In this document: positions 42,574 to 51,723 of the stretch, piece by piece
Layout of the letters: every line of letters begins with the position of its first letter
How positions within the stretch are numbered: the stretch's first letter is position 1
Assembly (NCBI GenBank): GCA_017531385.1
Contig: JAFXLD010000007.1
Location: forward strand, 1 to 60,747
Length of the DNA stretch: 60,747 nt
Reading direction: 5' to 3'
Origin: Clostridia bacterium
GTDB taxonomy: Bacteria > Bacillota > Clostridia > Oscillospirales > Acutalibacteraceae
The notes under the pieces: generated by a model
The model's input: the letters and a program-made list of their open reading frames with translations, nothing else
What the model was told of the DNA's origin: nothing
Database searches by the model: none
Program-made: the position numbers and the translations under genes

Positions 42574-43926
42574 ATGGGAAAAAGAAAAAATCTTGATATG
42601 ACAAACGGGCCGTTTCTGAAAAAAATATTCATATTTGCAATCCCCCTTGTTTTTACGGGACTTCTGCAGTTGTTATACAATTCGGCAGACACTGCAATTG
42701 TAGGAAAATTTGCAGGCTCAGAGGCTCTTGCGGCAGTAGGTTCAACAGGATCGCTTATCAACCTTATAATAAATGTTTTTATGGGAATGTCGATGGGTGC
42801 CGGAGTTATGGCAGCAAGACATATCGGTGCAGGTGACGAAAAAAGAGTTTCAAAATGCGTTCACACAGCAATTCCTCTCGGACTTATAAGCGGAATTATC
42901 GTTGCTGTTATCGGTTTTTTCTTTTCCGAATCAATGCTCCGTCTTATGCAGGTACCCGAAGAAGTCATCGGTCTTTCGTCGGTATATCTCAAAATCTACT
43001 TTATGGGTGCGCCCGGTTCTATAGTTTACAACTTCGGTGCTTCCATTCTCAGAGCATCAGGCGACACAAAACGTCCGTTATATATACTTGCGGTATCGGG
43101 AATTATAAATGTTATACTCAATCTCATTCTTGTCATACCGTTCAAGCTGAGTGTTGCAGGCGTTGCGATTGCGACGATTGTATCACAGTACATAACTGCA
43201 ATAGTTGTTATTATTCATATGCTGAAAACCGGCAGTGTTATCAGGCTGAATTTCAAAAAAATCAGATTTGACAAAAGAGAACTCATCTGCATTATCCGTA
43301 TCGGTATCCCTGCAGGACTTCAGAACTCACTTTTCTCCATTTCAAACGTTCTTATTCAGTCAGCAGTCAATTCATTCGGCGATATTGCTATGGCAGGTAT
43401 TGCAGCAGGTTCACAGTTTGACGGTTATATCTACACCTGCACAAACGCAATTGCTCAGACAGCAATGACATTCACGTCGCAGAATATCGGTGCGGTAAAA
43501 TACAAAAATGTGGGCAAGGTCTACCGTTATTGTTTCGCAATAACCACAATAGTTGCCGTTATAATGTCTGCATTCGGATACTTCTTCCGCGAGCAGGTTG
43601 TCTGGATTTTTGCGGACAATCCCGATGTTATTGCAATCGGTGCCGAAAGACTGGCACTTGTTATTCCGTTCTATGTTTTCTGTTCGTTACAGGATGTGAC
43701 GGCATCACAGATAAGAGGAATGGGAAAATCATTGGAGCCGATGATAATTTCGCTTGTGGGTGTGTGCGGTGTAAGGCTTATGTGGATTTTTGTGATTTTA
43801 CCTGATAATTATTCTCTCATAGATCTCTACTGGGCATATCCCATTTCATGGGCGATAGCATTCTTTGCTCTGTTTGCACTTTATCTTATCCTGAAAGCAA
43901 GAATGATAAAAAAGGATAAACAATAA
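42574..43926 (+). CDS. MATE-family multidrug/organic cation exporter
   Basis: Predicted 12-helix membrane exporter driven by Na+ or H+. The 450 residues start 'LDMTNGPFLKKIFIFAIPLV' in parts and carry the MATE pattern 'QLLYNSADTAIVGKFAGSEA' and 'GAGVMAARHIGAGDEK'. The last codons and the stop lie within the terminal repeat of the MITE-like element that follows. The substrate is unknown. It is the first chromosomal gene right of the element. Confidence 0.92.
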   Translation: MGKRKNLDMTNGPFLKKIFIFAIPLVFTGLLQLLYNSADTAIVGKFAGSEALAAVGSTGSLINLIINVFMGMSMGAGVMAARHIGAGDEKRVSKCVHTAIPLGLISGIIVAVIGFFFSESMLRLMQVPEEVIGLSSVYLKIYFMGAPGSIVYNFGASILRASGDTKRPLYILAVSGIINVILNLILVIPFKLSVAGVAIATIVSQYITAIVVIIHMLKTGSVIRLNFKKIRFDKRELICIIRIGIPAGLQNSLFSISNVLIQSAVNSFGDIAMAGIAAGSQFDGYIYTCTNAIAQTAMTFTSQNIGAVKYKNVGKVYRYCFAITTIVAVIMSAFGYFFREQVVWIFADNPDVIAIGAERLALVIPFYVFCSLQDVTASQIRGMGKSLEPMIISLVGVCGVRLMWIFVILPDNYSLIDLYWAYPISWAIAFFALFALYLILKARMIKKDKQ

Positions 43927-44146
43927 TTTAGCTCCGCTAAATTATTGTTCAGTTAAGAGTGAGAAGTGAGGAGTTTATGAAGAGGCTTTGCCCCTTACCC
44001 CATTATAATGCAGATAAAGCAAAAATGGCGGTATATAGCAAAAACTTCAATTTCTTTAATAGAGCGAAGCGGAACAAGTGCGTAGCACTTCCGACACTCC
44101 TAACTCCTAACTTCTAACTTCTCACTCTCAAATAAATTATTGTTTA
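43915..44146. repeat. MITE-like dispersed repeat, copy 2
   Basis: Bounded by AAACAATAATTT (left) and AAATTATTGTTTA (right), i.e. inverted ends. It contains the AATAATTTAGC hairpin, a GGGGCTTTGCCCC-like box, GGCGGTATAT, AAGTGC-gta-GCACTT and heptamers. The left end overlaps the stop codon of the MATE gene. Confidence 0.75.
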
Positions 44147-44166
44147 TCTTTGCTCCCCATATCTAC

Positions 44167-44209
44167 AAAAAAAGACTGTGCACTTCACCGGCACAGTCTT
44201 AATTTTTTA
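44167..44209. terminator. Bidirectional terminator
   Basis: Stem GACTGTGC / GCACAGTC flanked by A and T runs. Confidence 0.85.
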
Positions 44210-44214
44210 TTTAC

Positions 44215-45942
44215 TTACTGCCACATTTTTGCAAAGATTGTGAACATCATTTCTGCATAGAATTTAAGCTTTTTGAAGAAATTTGTGATGTTTTCAATAA
44301 CATTTTCAAACTGTGTTTTTGATGTGACGGTGCCGTAGCCCTCAAGTGTGCCGTAGTTATCGTTTACACCGTCTTCATCGTTTGCAAATTTGTAAAGAAG
44401 AGGTGAAACAAGAGATACAACAAAATATTCAAGAGGAGTAATGCCTGTGCCGAAAACACTTTCACCGATGTTTGCAAGCTCGGGCTTGAATGATGTGAGA
44501 TCGTTGTCTTTAATCATAGCATCTGCTGAAGCTGTGAGTGTATCGCCTGAAAGAAGCCCCAGCTCTTCACGAAGAACAAAAGCAACTGTTCTCAGAAGTA
44601 TTGCAACTTCATCACCGTATACCGAGTAATGCTCCTCACCTGCATAATGATCGCTTACAAGGTCAGTAGCAAGATCCCAGCCGTTTACGTAATCACTTTC
44701 GGGAATTGTTATTCCGTATTTTGCCATCTGCTGTGCAATTCCACCCTCACCGTAGAAAGGAGTTTCAAGAGCAGATGTGAGTTTGCCCATGACTGTTTCC
44801 ATAAGACCGTAGTAAATCGCACCTTCTTCAATGCCCATTTTTTCCAATGAAAGAGAAAGTGCAAGTCTGTACTGAACACCCACTTTAAGGAATCCCTTTG
44901 CATAAGCATTAAGACCTGCATTCATAAGTGCAATCTGTTCTTCGGAATAACCCTTTACGGTTGAAGTAAGTGCATCAGTATCGATTGAATCAATTGTTCT
45001 TGCTTCATATCTGATTTCATCTTCGTTGAATGCGAAAACTCTGTACTGAAGAGGATACATTGAAAGAGCTGTTGTTGCAAAATCATATATCTTGTTGCCA
45101 AGAGAGCTTATCTGCACAGCAGCATCACTGCAATGCTCGTGACCTGAAAAAACAACTTTGATGCCTGCGTTTGCAAACTTATCAGCAGTTATGAGATGGT
45201 TTCTTACAATAAAGTTTCTGCTGATGATTCTCTGCATGGGAAGATGGTCAATAAGGTTATGGTGCATCATAAGAATGGGATGTCTGCCCTCATTTGTTGC
45301 CTTTTTTGCCATATCGCAGACCCAATTGACTTTTGCTGTTGTCATACCGTCTTCTGTTGAGTAGTTTGCATGACATGAATCAAGTGCAATAAGTCTGTAC
45401 TTTTCACCAAGGTCTGCAGTGTATGAACATGTACCCGGGAGAGTATCAATAGCCTTATCGTAACCGAAATCAGCATAGATTGTCATAAAATCTTCAAACG
45501 TTGTGTCATTATTATTAAGAGAAGCATCATGATTTCCGTTTATAACAAAAACAGATTTGCCTGTTGCTTCTTCAAAAGCTCTGAACTTTTCCGCAACGTC
45601 AAGATGCTCCTGAACAACGACTCTGCCGTTATCTGCAAGGTCACCGGGAATGAGAACATATTCTATTGAATCGTCCTCAGCACACTGACGAAGAAATTCA
45701 TCTATAATAAATCCGCTTTCGTCATCCATGGAAGCTCTTCTGTTTGCATACCAATAGATAGGGTCGTCAATCTCAAAGGGTTGATCGGGATTACCTTTAA
45801 GTTCTTCATTGGGAACATTGTAATGAAGATCGGAAGCGATTGCAATTTTAAAATCATCTTTTTCATCAACTGCAAAAACAGCAACTGAAAGCGATGACAT
45901 AACAATAACTACTGTCAACAGAATGCTTATAAATTTTTTCAT
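44215..45942 (-). CDS. Secreted metallophosphoesterase (575 aa)
   Basis: Predicted exported phosphoesterase. A signal peptide (1-24) is followed by a complete ligand set: 'ASDLHY', 'IPGDLADNGR', 'INGNHDAS', 'MMHHN' and 'SGHEHCSD'. A helical region of about 250 residues and an amphipathic Phe/Met-rich C-terminus follow. It is the intact counterpart of the N-terminal domain of the dockerin protein at 54383-57892, whose equivalent motifs are lost. The substrate is unknown. Confidence 0.88.
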   Translation of the reverse strand: MKKFISILLTVVIVMSSLSVAVFAVDEKDDFKIAIASDLHYNVPNEELKGNPDQPFEIDDPIYWYANRRASMDDESGFIIDEFLRQCAEDDSIEYVLIPGDLADNGRVVVQEHLDVAEKFRAFEEATGKSVFVINGNHDASLNNNDTTFEDFMTIYADFGYDKAIDTLPGTCSYTADLGEKYRLIALDSCHANYSTEDGMTTAKVNWVCDMAKKATNEGRHPILMMHHNLIDHLPMQRIISRNFIVRNHLITADKFANAGIKVVFSGHEHCSDAAVQISSLGNKIYDFATTALSMYPLQYRVFAFNEDEIRYEARTIDSIDTDALTSTVKGYSEEQIALMNAGLNAYAKGFLKVGVQYRLALSLSLEKMGIEEGAIYYGLMETVMGKLTSALETPFYGEGGIAQQMAKYGITIPESDYVNGWDLATDLVSDHYAGEEHYSVYGDEVAILLRTVAFVLREELGLLSGDTLTASADAMIKDNDLTSFKPELANIGESVFGTGITPLEYFVVSLVSPLLYKFANDEDGVNDNYGTLEGYGTVTSKTQFENVIENITNFFKKLKFYAEMMFTIFAKMWQ

Positions 45943-46015
45943 AAAAACAGCACCTCTCTTTAATATAAATATAATAATGCGTTATGAAAAATTTGTCAAG
46001 GTTTTACAGAAACAA

Positions 46016-46046
46016 AAAAAAACAGCACTGAGTGTAATCAGTGCTG
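46016..46046 (-). terminator. Terminator of the sugar ABC operon
   Basis: Stem CAGCACTGA / TCAGTGCTG with U-run on the minus strand. Confidence 0.88.
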
Positions 46047-46052
46047 AGAATC

Positions 46053-46226
46053 TTAATTAAAATCTGCTATTGAATGACTTTCATCAGCAATTTCTGCCGA
46101 TGTTTTTTCTGCACTGACAACTGCAATGCAGAAACAGAAAACCAACAAACCTATTGCCACAAGCACCATAAAATTCGCCGTTGCGAGAGTCATTTTTACA
46201 TTTTTATAAAGTCCGCCATTGTTCAT
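46053..46226 (-). CDS. Small membrane protein at the end of the mgl-type operon
   Basis: 57 residues with one membrane helix ('FMVLVAIGLLVFCFCIAVV') between a short basic N-terminus and an acidic C-terminus. The ATG at 46226 lies one base after the permease stop codon and uses a GAGGA within the permease gene, so translation is coupled. It may be an accessory subunit or regulator of the transporter; no family recognised. Confidence 0.7.
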   Translation of the reverse strand: MNNGGLYKNVKMTLATANFMVLVAIGLLVFCFCIAVVSAEKTSAEIADESHSIADFN

Positions 46227-46227
46227 A

Positions 46228-47301
46228 TTATTTCCTCGCAAGATATTTTCTCATATCGACTGCACAGGCTGCAAGAATTATCGCACCCTTGATGATATAA
46301 AGCATATTTGCCGAAACAGACAGGAAATTAAGTCCCACAAATATAATCTGAAGCAGGAACACACCTATCACAACACCGCTTATTTTACCCGTACCGCCGA
46401 CAAAGGATACACCACCGATAACACAGGCTGCAATGGCGTCACTTTCGTAGTTGATACCCGTACTCGCAGAGCTTGATGCGATTCTTGCACCCTCAATAAA
46501 ACCTGTTATACCGTACATTATACCTGCAAGAATAAACACGGATACTATTGTCAGAAACACATTTACACCCGACACATTTGCAGCTTCTTCGTTTGAACCG
46601 ACAGCAAACATATTCTTTCCGAATTTTGTCTTATTCCAGATTATCCACATCAATATTGTTATAATCAGAGAATAAAGAATATATTTCGGTACTGCAACAC
46701 CGCCGATTGTAAAAAGCGTACCTCTTATAAAATCGGTATAGGATTCATCAAGTCCCGAAAGAGTCTGACCGTTGTTTGTGCCTATCATAAGATACATAAG
46801 AATTGTACCGAAAATAATAAGCTGTGTTGAAAGGGTAACGATAAAGGGGTGCAGTTTGAACTTTGCAACAAAAAATCCGTTTACCAGTCCCACAACAGCA
46901 CCGATTGCTATAACGATAAGAAAAACTGCCCATAAAGGCATAACGCCAAGGTCGGGAAACATTTTGTTGGGATAACCTGCAATCTGCAGAAGCGATGCAG
47001 ATACACAGGCTGTAAGTCCTACTGCACGTCCTGCCGAAATATCAGTACCCGTAAGCACAATACATCCTGCAATACCAAGAGCTATGGGAAGCTTTGACGC
47101 TGTAAGCGATATGATATTCACAACCGACGACAACGACAAAAACGCAGGTACTCTTATCGTTATAAAAATAATCGCAAAGGCAATTATTATATACATCGCA
47201 TTATTGAATAAAGCATCCGTCAATATGCGTTTTCTGTCTTTTCCCGGCAACTCCCTGAATGCGGAAAATTTGCCTTGCGGCATAATGGAATTATCTGACA
47301 T
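46228..47301 (-). CDS. mglC: Galactose/methyl-galactoside-type ABC permease
   Basis: Membrane component of a CUT2-family sugar ABC importer. The 357 residues include about 8-10 helices, 'GIAGCIVLTGTDISAGRAVG', 'GLVNGFFVAKFKLHPFIVTL' and 'GVSFVGGTGKISGVVIGVF', all characteristic of RbsC/MglC. It is separated from the ATPase gene by 203 bp that contain a MITE-like repeat, unusual within this operon type. The gene symbol follows the likely galactose-type binding protein. Confidence 0.88.
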   Translation of the reverse strand: MSDNSIMPQGKFSAFRELPGKDRKRILTDALFNNAMYIIIAFAIIFITIRVPAFLSLSSVVNIISLTASKLPIALGIAGCIVLTGTDISAGRAVGLTACVSASLLQIAGYPNKMFPDLGVMPLWAVFLIVIAIGAVVGLVNGFFVAKFKLHPFIVTLSTQLIIFGTILMYLMIGTNNGQTLSGLDESYTDFIRGTLFTIGGVAVPKYILYSLIITILMWIIWNKTKFGKNMFAVGSNEEAANVSGVNVFLTIVSVFILAGIMYGITGFIEGARIASSSASTGINYESDAIAACVIGGVSFVGGTGKISGVVIGVFLLQIIFVGLNFLSVSANMLYIIKGAIILAACAVDMRKYLARK

Positions 47302-47324
47302 AAAATCACCCCGTAAAAAAATAA

Positions 47325-47507
47325 TTTATTGAAGAGTTAGGAGTTAAAAGTTAGGAGTTAGGAGTGTCGGAAGTGCTGACGCACTTGTTCCGCTACGCTC
47401 TATATAACACAAATGGGGTAAGGGGCAAAGCCCCTTCATAAACTCCTCACTCCTCATTCCTCACTCCTCACTAAACAATAAATTTAGCTCCGCAAAATTA
47501 TTGTTTA
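47325..47507. repeat. MITE-like dispersed repeat, copy 3, inside the mgl-type operon
   Basis: Same modules as the other copies in the opposite order (heptamers, AAGTGC...GCACTT-like hairpin, GGGGCAAAGCCCC, heptamers, AATAATTT(T)GC hairpin). It begins 24 bp from the permease start and ends at the stop codon of the ATPase gene, so its hairpins would be part of the operon mRNA. Confidence 0.75.
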
Positions 47508-49025
47508 TGCATATTTTGCCGCAAGAGTCATAATTTCCTCCTGCGTTGCTGTTTTGGCATCCACTTCACCGGCTTTTCTGCCTCCTGACATAACAATTAT
47601 ACGGTCGCATACACCCAGAAGCTCGGGCATCTCGGAAGAAACCATTATAACTGTTTTTCCCTTTGCAGCAAGATCAAGAATAAGCTGATATATTTCATAT
47701 TTCGCACCCACATCAATACCTCTTGTGGGCTCGTCAAGAAGAAGAACCTCAGGTTCGGTCAGAAGCCATCTGCCGAGAATGACTTTCTGCTGATTTCCGC
47801 CCGAAAGCGAACGGATTTTTGTTTCCTGATTCGGAGTTTTTATCCTCATGGCTTCAATTGACCATTTTGTGCTCTCACGCATTTTCTTTTTGCTTAAAAA
47901 CAGGCCTGTCCTGTATCTGTCAAGGCTTGAAATTGAAGTATTTTCAAGAATGTCAAGAATACCGAATATCCCCGTTGCCCTGCGTTCTTCCGTAAGAAGA
48001 GCAAATCCGTTTCTGATTGATTCCCGTGCATTACGGTTGCGTGCTTCTTTTCCGTCAAGGGTTATTTTTCCGCTGCGTCTTGCAGATATTCCGAAAATAT
48101 TTTCAAGAAGCTCCGTTCTGCCCGAACCGTCAAGACCTGCAACGCCGAGAATTTCACCTTTACGGGCTGTAAAAGAAACATCATTGAGCCTTGTGTATTC
48201 TGCCGTAAGCCCCTCCACTTTCAGCCACTCTTCACCGATTTCATGTGCTTTTTCGGGATAACGGTTTGTCAGCTCTCTGCCAACCATAAGACGGATGATT
48301 TCATCCATGGTTATTTCCTTTGCAGACTTCGTTGCAATGTGTTTTCCGTCACGCATAACGGTCACTTCATCGGAAATGCGCAGAATTTCCTCCATTTTGT
48401 GAGAAATATAAATAATTCCGCAGCCTCTGTCACGAAGCATATTTATAATTCTGAAAAGATGTTCAACTTCTGTTTCGGTAAGCGATGAAGTGGGCTCGTC
48501 AAAGACTATAATTTTTGAATCATAAGACACAGCCTTTGCAATTTCCACCATCTGTCGCTGTGAAACAGGCATTTTTGCCATAACCGTTCTCGGGTCAACA
48601 TTTATATGAAGCTCCGAAAGCAGTTTTTTTGTTTCGTCATACATTTTCTTTTCACTTGTAAAGGGCAGAAAACGGGCAACTTTCGGAAATCTTCCCAGCC
48701 ACATATTTTCCATAACACTTCTTTTAAGTGCCTGATTGAGCTCCTGATGTACCATTGCAACGCCGTTTTCAAGGGCTTCTTTTGAATTTCTGAAGCTGAC
48801 TTCCCTGCCCTCAAGAAAAATTTTTCCTCCGTCTTTTGCATAAACGCCAAAAAGACATTTCATAAGAGTCGATTTTCCTGCACCGTTTTCACCCATAAGT
48901 GCATGAACGGTGCCTTTTCTGACAGTGAGCAATACTCCGTCAAGTGCCTTTACTCCGGGAAAATTCTTATCGATATTCTCCATGCGGAGCAGAATATCAG
49001 AGTTTTTGTTATTTTTCTTATTCAT
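47505..49025 (-). CDS. mglA: Sugar ABC transporter ATP-binding protein
   Basis: Energises sugar import. The 506 residues have two nucleotide-binding domains: the first with Walker A 'GENGAGKST' and 'PVSQRQMVEIAKA'; the second with degenerate P-loop 'GLDGSGRTE', signature 'LSGGNQQK' and 'LLLDEPTRGIDVG', as in MglA/RbsA. The ATG is three bases after the binding-protein stop, with GGATGA as ribosome binding site. Confidence 0.92.
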   Translation of the reverse strand: MNKKNNKNSDILLRMENIDKNFPGVKALDGVLLTVRKGTVHALMGENGAGKSTLMKCLFGVYAKDGGKIFLEGREVSFRNSKEALENGVAMVHQELNQALKRSVMENMWLGRFPKVARFLPFTSEKKMYDETKKLLSELHINVDPRTVMAKMPVSQRQMVEIAKAVSYDSKIIVFDEPTSSLTETEVEHLFRIINMLRDRGCGIIYISHKMEEILRISDEVTVMRDGKHIATKSAKEITMDEIIRLMVGRELTNRYPEKAHEIGEEWLKVEGLTAEYTRLNDVSFTARKGEILGVAGLDGSGRTELLENIFGISARRSGKITLDGKEARNRNARESIRNGFALLTEERRATGIFGILDILENTSISSLDRYRTGLFLSKKKMRESTKWSIEAMRIKTPNQETKIRSLSGGNQQKVILGRWLLTEPEVLLLDEPTRGIDVGAKYEIYQLILDLAAKGKTVIMVSSEMPELLGVCDRIIVMSGGRKAGEVDAKTATQEEIMTLAAKYA

Positions 49026-49028
49026 AGC

Positions 49029-50123
49029 TCATCCTGTATATTTCTCATAAGGAATATTTATTCTCCAGTTGCCCACGATATTTTCTTCATCAATACCGTC
49101 AAACACACTGTCACCCTCAATAAAGTTTTCTGTAACGTCAACAAGTGCATCTGCCATACCCTCTGCATCCTGTTTGATTGTGCCTGTCATTGTACCGTCT
49201 GCGATTCTTGCCTGTGCCGCCTGAGTTGCATCAACACCGAATACAGGAATCGTCTTGCCTGTTCCGTTATTGTATCCTGCTGCCTGAAGTGCTGCAATCG
49301 CACCGAGAGCCATTTCGTCATTGTTTGCGATAACAAGCTCAACCATATTGTTTGAATTTTCGCTGTACTGAGCAAGAATTGTTCCCATATAGTCTGTTGC
49401 GGCAGCAGATGACCATGTTCCGTCCTGATCAACAAGATATCTGTTCTGATTCGCTTCATCATAGAACAGAAGCTCGGGCTTTCCTGCCTGTGTCAGAATT
49501 TTGTCGGCATCCTCCACACCGTACTGTGTTCGCGCAATGGCTTCAAGATTGCCTTCCTGTCCCTTGAACATTACATAGCTGATTTTTCCGTCACCGTTAA
49601 GGTCAACGGAATTATAATTATCAACAAGATAATTTCCGATCATTTCACCCTGCATATGACCTGCCATTTCATAGTCTGTTCCGACCATAAGGCATTTGTC
49701 ATAGCTTTTTATAACAGATTCATCAACTGAACGGTTAAAGAAAATTACGGGAATATTTTTTGCTTTTGCGAGATTTACAATATTCTGTGCCGCATCATTG
49801 GAACCTGTATCAACTATATTTACCGCAAGAACAGAAGCTCCCTTTGCAATTGCCGTCTGAACCTGTTCGGTCTGGGTGGTCTGGTTACCGTTTGCATCGT
49901 AATTCTGATATTTCAGCCCTGCATCTTTGAGTTCTTTGTCCATTGCAGAACGGACAGATGAAATATATGTGTCGCTGTAAGTGTAATAAAACACCGACAC
50001 ATCCCCTATCTTTGCAGAGTTGTTATTACCTGAATCGGAATTCTGCTGTGCATTATTCTGTGTACAGCCTGTAAATCCTGTAACAATCAATAAAGACAAA
50101 AAAAGTGATGTCAATTTTTTCAT
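49029..50123 (-). CDS. mglB: Galactose/glucose-type sugar-binding lipoprotein
   Basis: Substrate receptor of the transporter. The 364 residues from 50123 have a lipobox ('TGFTGC', lipidation Cys about 20), a periplasmic-binding fold with 'NIVDTGSNDAAQNI', 'VGTDYEMAGHMQGE', an EF-hand-like calcium loop 'DLNGDGKISY' and 'NNDEMALGAIAAL', typical of MglB. AGGAGG precedes the ATG at 50123; the longer frame to 50165 is rejected. Confidence 0.9.
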   Translation of the reverse strand: MKKLTSLFLSLLIVTGFTGCTQNNAQQNSDSGNNNSAKIGDVSVFYYTYSDTYISSVRSAMDKELKDAGLKYQNYDANGNQTTQTEQVQTAIAKGASVLAVNIVDTGSNDAAQNIVNLAKAKNIPVIFFNRSVDESVIKSYDKCLMVGTDYEMAGHMQGEMIGNYLVDNYNSVDLNGDGKISYVMFKGQEGNLEAIARTQYGVEDADKILTQAGKPELLFYDEANQNRYLVDQDGTWSSAAATDYMGTILAQYSENSNNMVELVIANNDEMALGAIAALQAAGYNNGTGKTIPVFGVDATQAAQARIADGTMTGTIKQDAEGMADALVDVTENFIEGDSVFDGIDEENIVGNWRINIPYEKYTG

Positions 50124-50203
50124 TTCTTTTCCTCCTGAAAAGTTCTCTCTATTATTGTTTTCCATAAAACCAAAACTTAACCGAAAAATATAAAATTTTT
50201 TAA

Positions 50204-50234
50204 CATAAAAAAATCACTGCCCGGAGACAGTGAT
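50204..50234 (-). terminator. Terminator of the second MATE gene
   Basis: Stem ATCACTG / CAGTGAT with U-run on the minus strand. Confidence 0.88.
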
Positions 50235-50248
50235 CTGATTATAAAAAA

Positions 50249-51622
50249 TTATTCTTCTTTCATGATTTTGTTTGCTTTTTTCATTGTTTTACCAAGGAAT
50301 ATTGAACTGAGAGTGAACGAGACAAGTTCGGCAATCGGAAATGCAAGCCAGACAAGTTCAAGTCTGCCAGTTTTTGAAAGGAGCCATGCAGCAGGCAAAA
50401 GTGCAACAAGCTGTCGGCATACCGACACAATAAGACTGTAGAACGGATTGCCGATAGCCTGACAGACAGAACCGGCAATAATACAGAAGCCTGCCAGGAA
50501 AAAGTGTGTGGCAATAATTCTGAGTGCAGGCACGCCGATGGCAAGCATATTTTCAGAAGCATTGAAAAACGACAGAAGCACATGGGGAATTGTTTCAAAA
50601 GTGACAGCACCAACCACCATAATCGCAACAGCCGATATGATTGTAATTTTAACAGTGCTCTTTACTCTGTCAGGTTTTTTTGCACCGAAGTTATATGCAA
50701 TAATGGGCACCATTCCGTTATTAAGACCGAATATGGGCATAAAGATAAAGCTCTGAAGTTTGAAATATGCACCGAAAACTGCTGTTGCCGTTTCGGTAAA
50801 CGACATTAGAATATTATTAAGAGTGAATGTCATAACAGAGCCGATGGACTGCATTATAATTGACGGAAAACCGACTTTGTATATAGCCTTTGCAGTTTCG
50901 GTATGCCAACGGATATCCTTTAAACGGATATGAATTTCATGATTGAATTTTATATTCATGAAAAGAGCAAGAATTGCGGCAACTATCTGTCCCGTTACCG
51001 TTGCAACAGCTGCACCTTTTACACCCATTGCAGGCATTCCGAACTTTCCGAAAATAAAAATCGGGTCAAGAATTATGTTGATAATTGCACCAACAAGCTG
51101 TGTAACCATCGTAAGTGCCGTTCTGCCCGTGGACTGAAGCAGTCTTTCAAAACAGAACTGAAAAAATATACCGAATGAAAAGCCCAGACAAACGGATGCG
51201 TAATCAGTGCCGTTTGTTATGATTTCTTCGATATCCGTCTGCACAAGAAAAAACGGCTTGGAAAGAAATATTCCGACAAGTGCAAACACCACCGCACAAC
51301 AAAGCGAAAGGAATATACCAGTATTTGCAACTCTGTCTGCCTCGTCCTGCTTTTTTGCACCGAGAGCACGGGAGAGAATTGCGTTGATACCGACTGTTGT
51401 TCCCGCACCGAATGCTATCATAAGATTCTGCAGAGGGAATGCAAGAGAAACAGCATTGAGTGCATTCTCACTTATCTGCGAAACAAACACGCTGTCAACT
51501 ATGTTATAAAACGCCTGTACGAGCATTGAAATCATCATGGGGACTGCCATGGCAAAAAGCAGTTTTCCTGTGGAAACAATGCCCATTTTATTCTCGCCGG
51601 TAAACTTTTCTTTATCTTTCAT
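50249..51622 (-). CDS. MATE-family exporter (second copy)
   Basis: 457 residues, 12 predicted helices, with 'QAFYNIVDSVFVSQISENA' and 'GAGTTVGINAILSRALGAKK'. Only distantly similar to the MATE protein at 42574-43926. The ATG at 51622 (AGAGGG five bases upstream) is chosen; the frame is open further up but runs through the promoter and leader hairpin. The leader hairpin at 51649-51680 may regulate it. Confidence 0.9.
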   Translation of the reverse strand: MKDKEKFTGENKMGIVSTGKLLFAMAVPMMISMLVQAFYNIVDSVFVSQISENALNAVSLAFPLQNLMIAFGAGTTVGINAILSRALGAKKQDEADRVANTGIFLSLCCAVVFALVGIFLSKPFFLVQTDIEEIITNGTDYASVCLGFSFGIFFQFCFERLLQSTGRTALTMVTQLVGAIINIILDPIFIFGKFGMPAMGVKGAAVATVTGQIVAAILALFMNIKFNHEIHIRLKDIRWHTETAKAIYKVGFPSIIMQSIGSVMTFTLNNILMSFTETATAVFGAYFKLQSFIFMPIFGLNNGMVPIIAYNFGAKKPDRVKSTVKITIISAVAIMVVGAVTFETIPHVLLSFFNASENMLAIGVPALRIIATHFFLAGFCIIAGSVCQAIGNPFYSLIVSVCRQLVALLPAAWLLSKTGRLELVWLAFPIAELVSFTLSSIFLGKTMKKANKIMKEE

Positions 51623-51648
51623 TTTTACCCTCTCTTTTTCAAACACAA

Positions 51649-51714
51649 ACCGGGTGAAAACACCACTGTCTTCACCCGGTATTGTATGATAACACATTAA
51701 ATTTTCCGTGTCAA
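51649..51714 (-). promoter_or_regulatory. Promoter and 5'-end hairpin of the MATE gene
   Basis: Minus strand: TTGACA (51709-51714), 17 bases, TATCAT (51686-51691). The mRNA would begin near 51680, exactly where a perfect 10-bp stem starts (ACCGGGTGAA / TTCACCCGGT, 51649-51680, 12-base loop). A 5' stem of this kind may stabilise the mRNA or act as an attenuator; no known riboswitch was recognised. Confidence 0.7.
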
Positions 51715-51723
51715 TATTTTCAA

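Noticed and set aside
48903-49355. Open frame of about 150 codons on the plus strand across mglA and mglB
   Set aside because: Cys/His-rich antisense frame over two well-supported genes.
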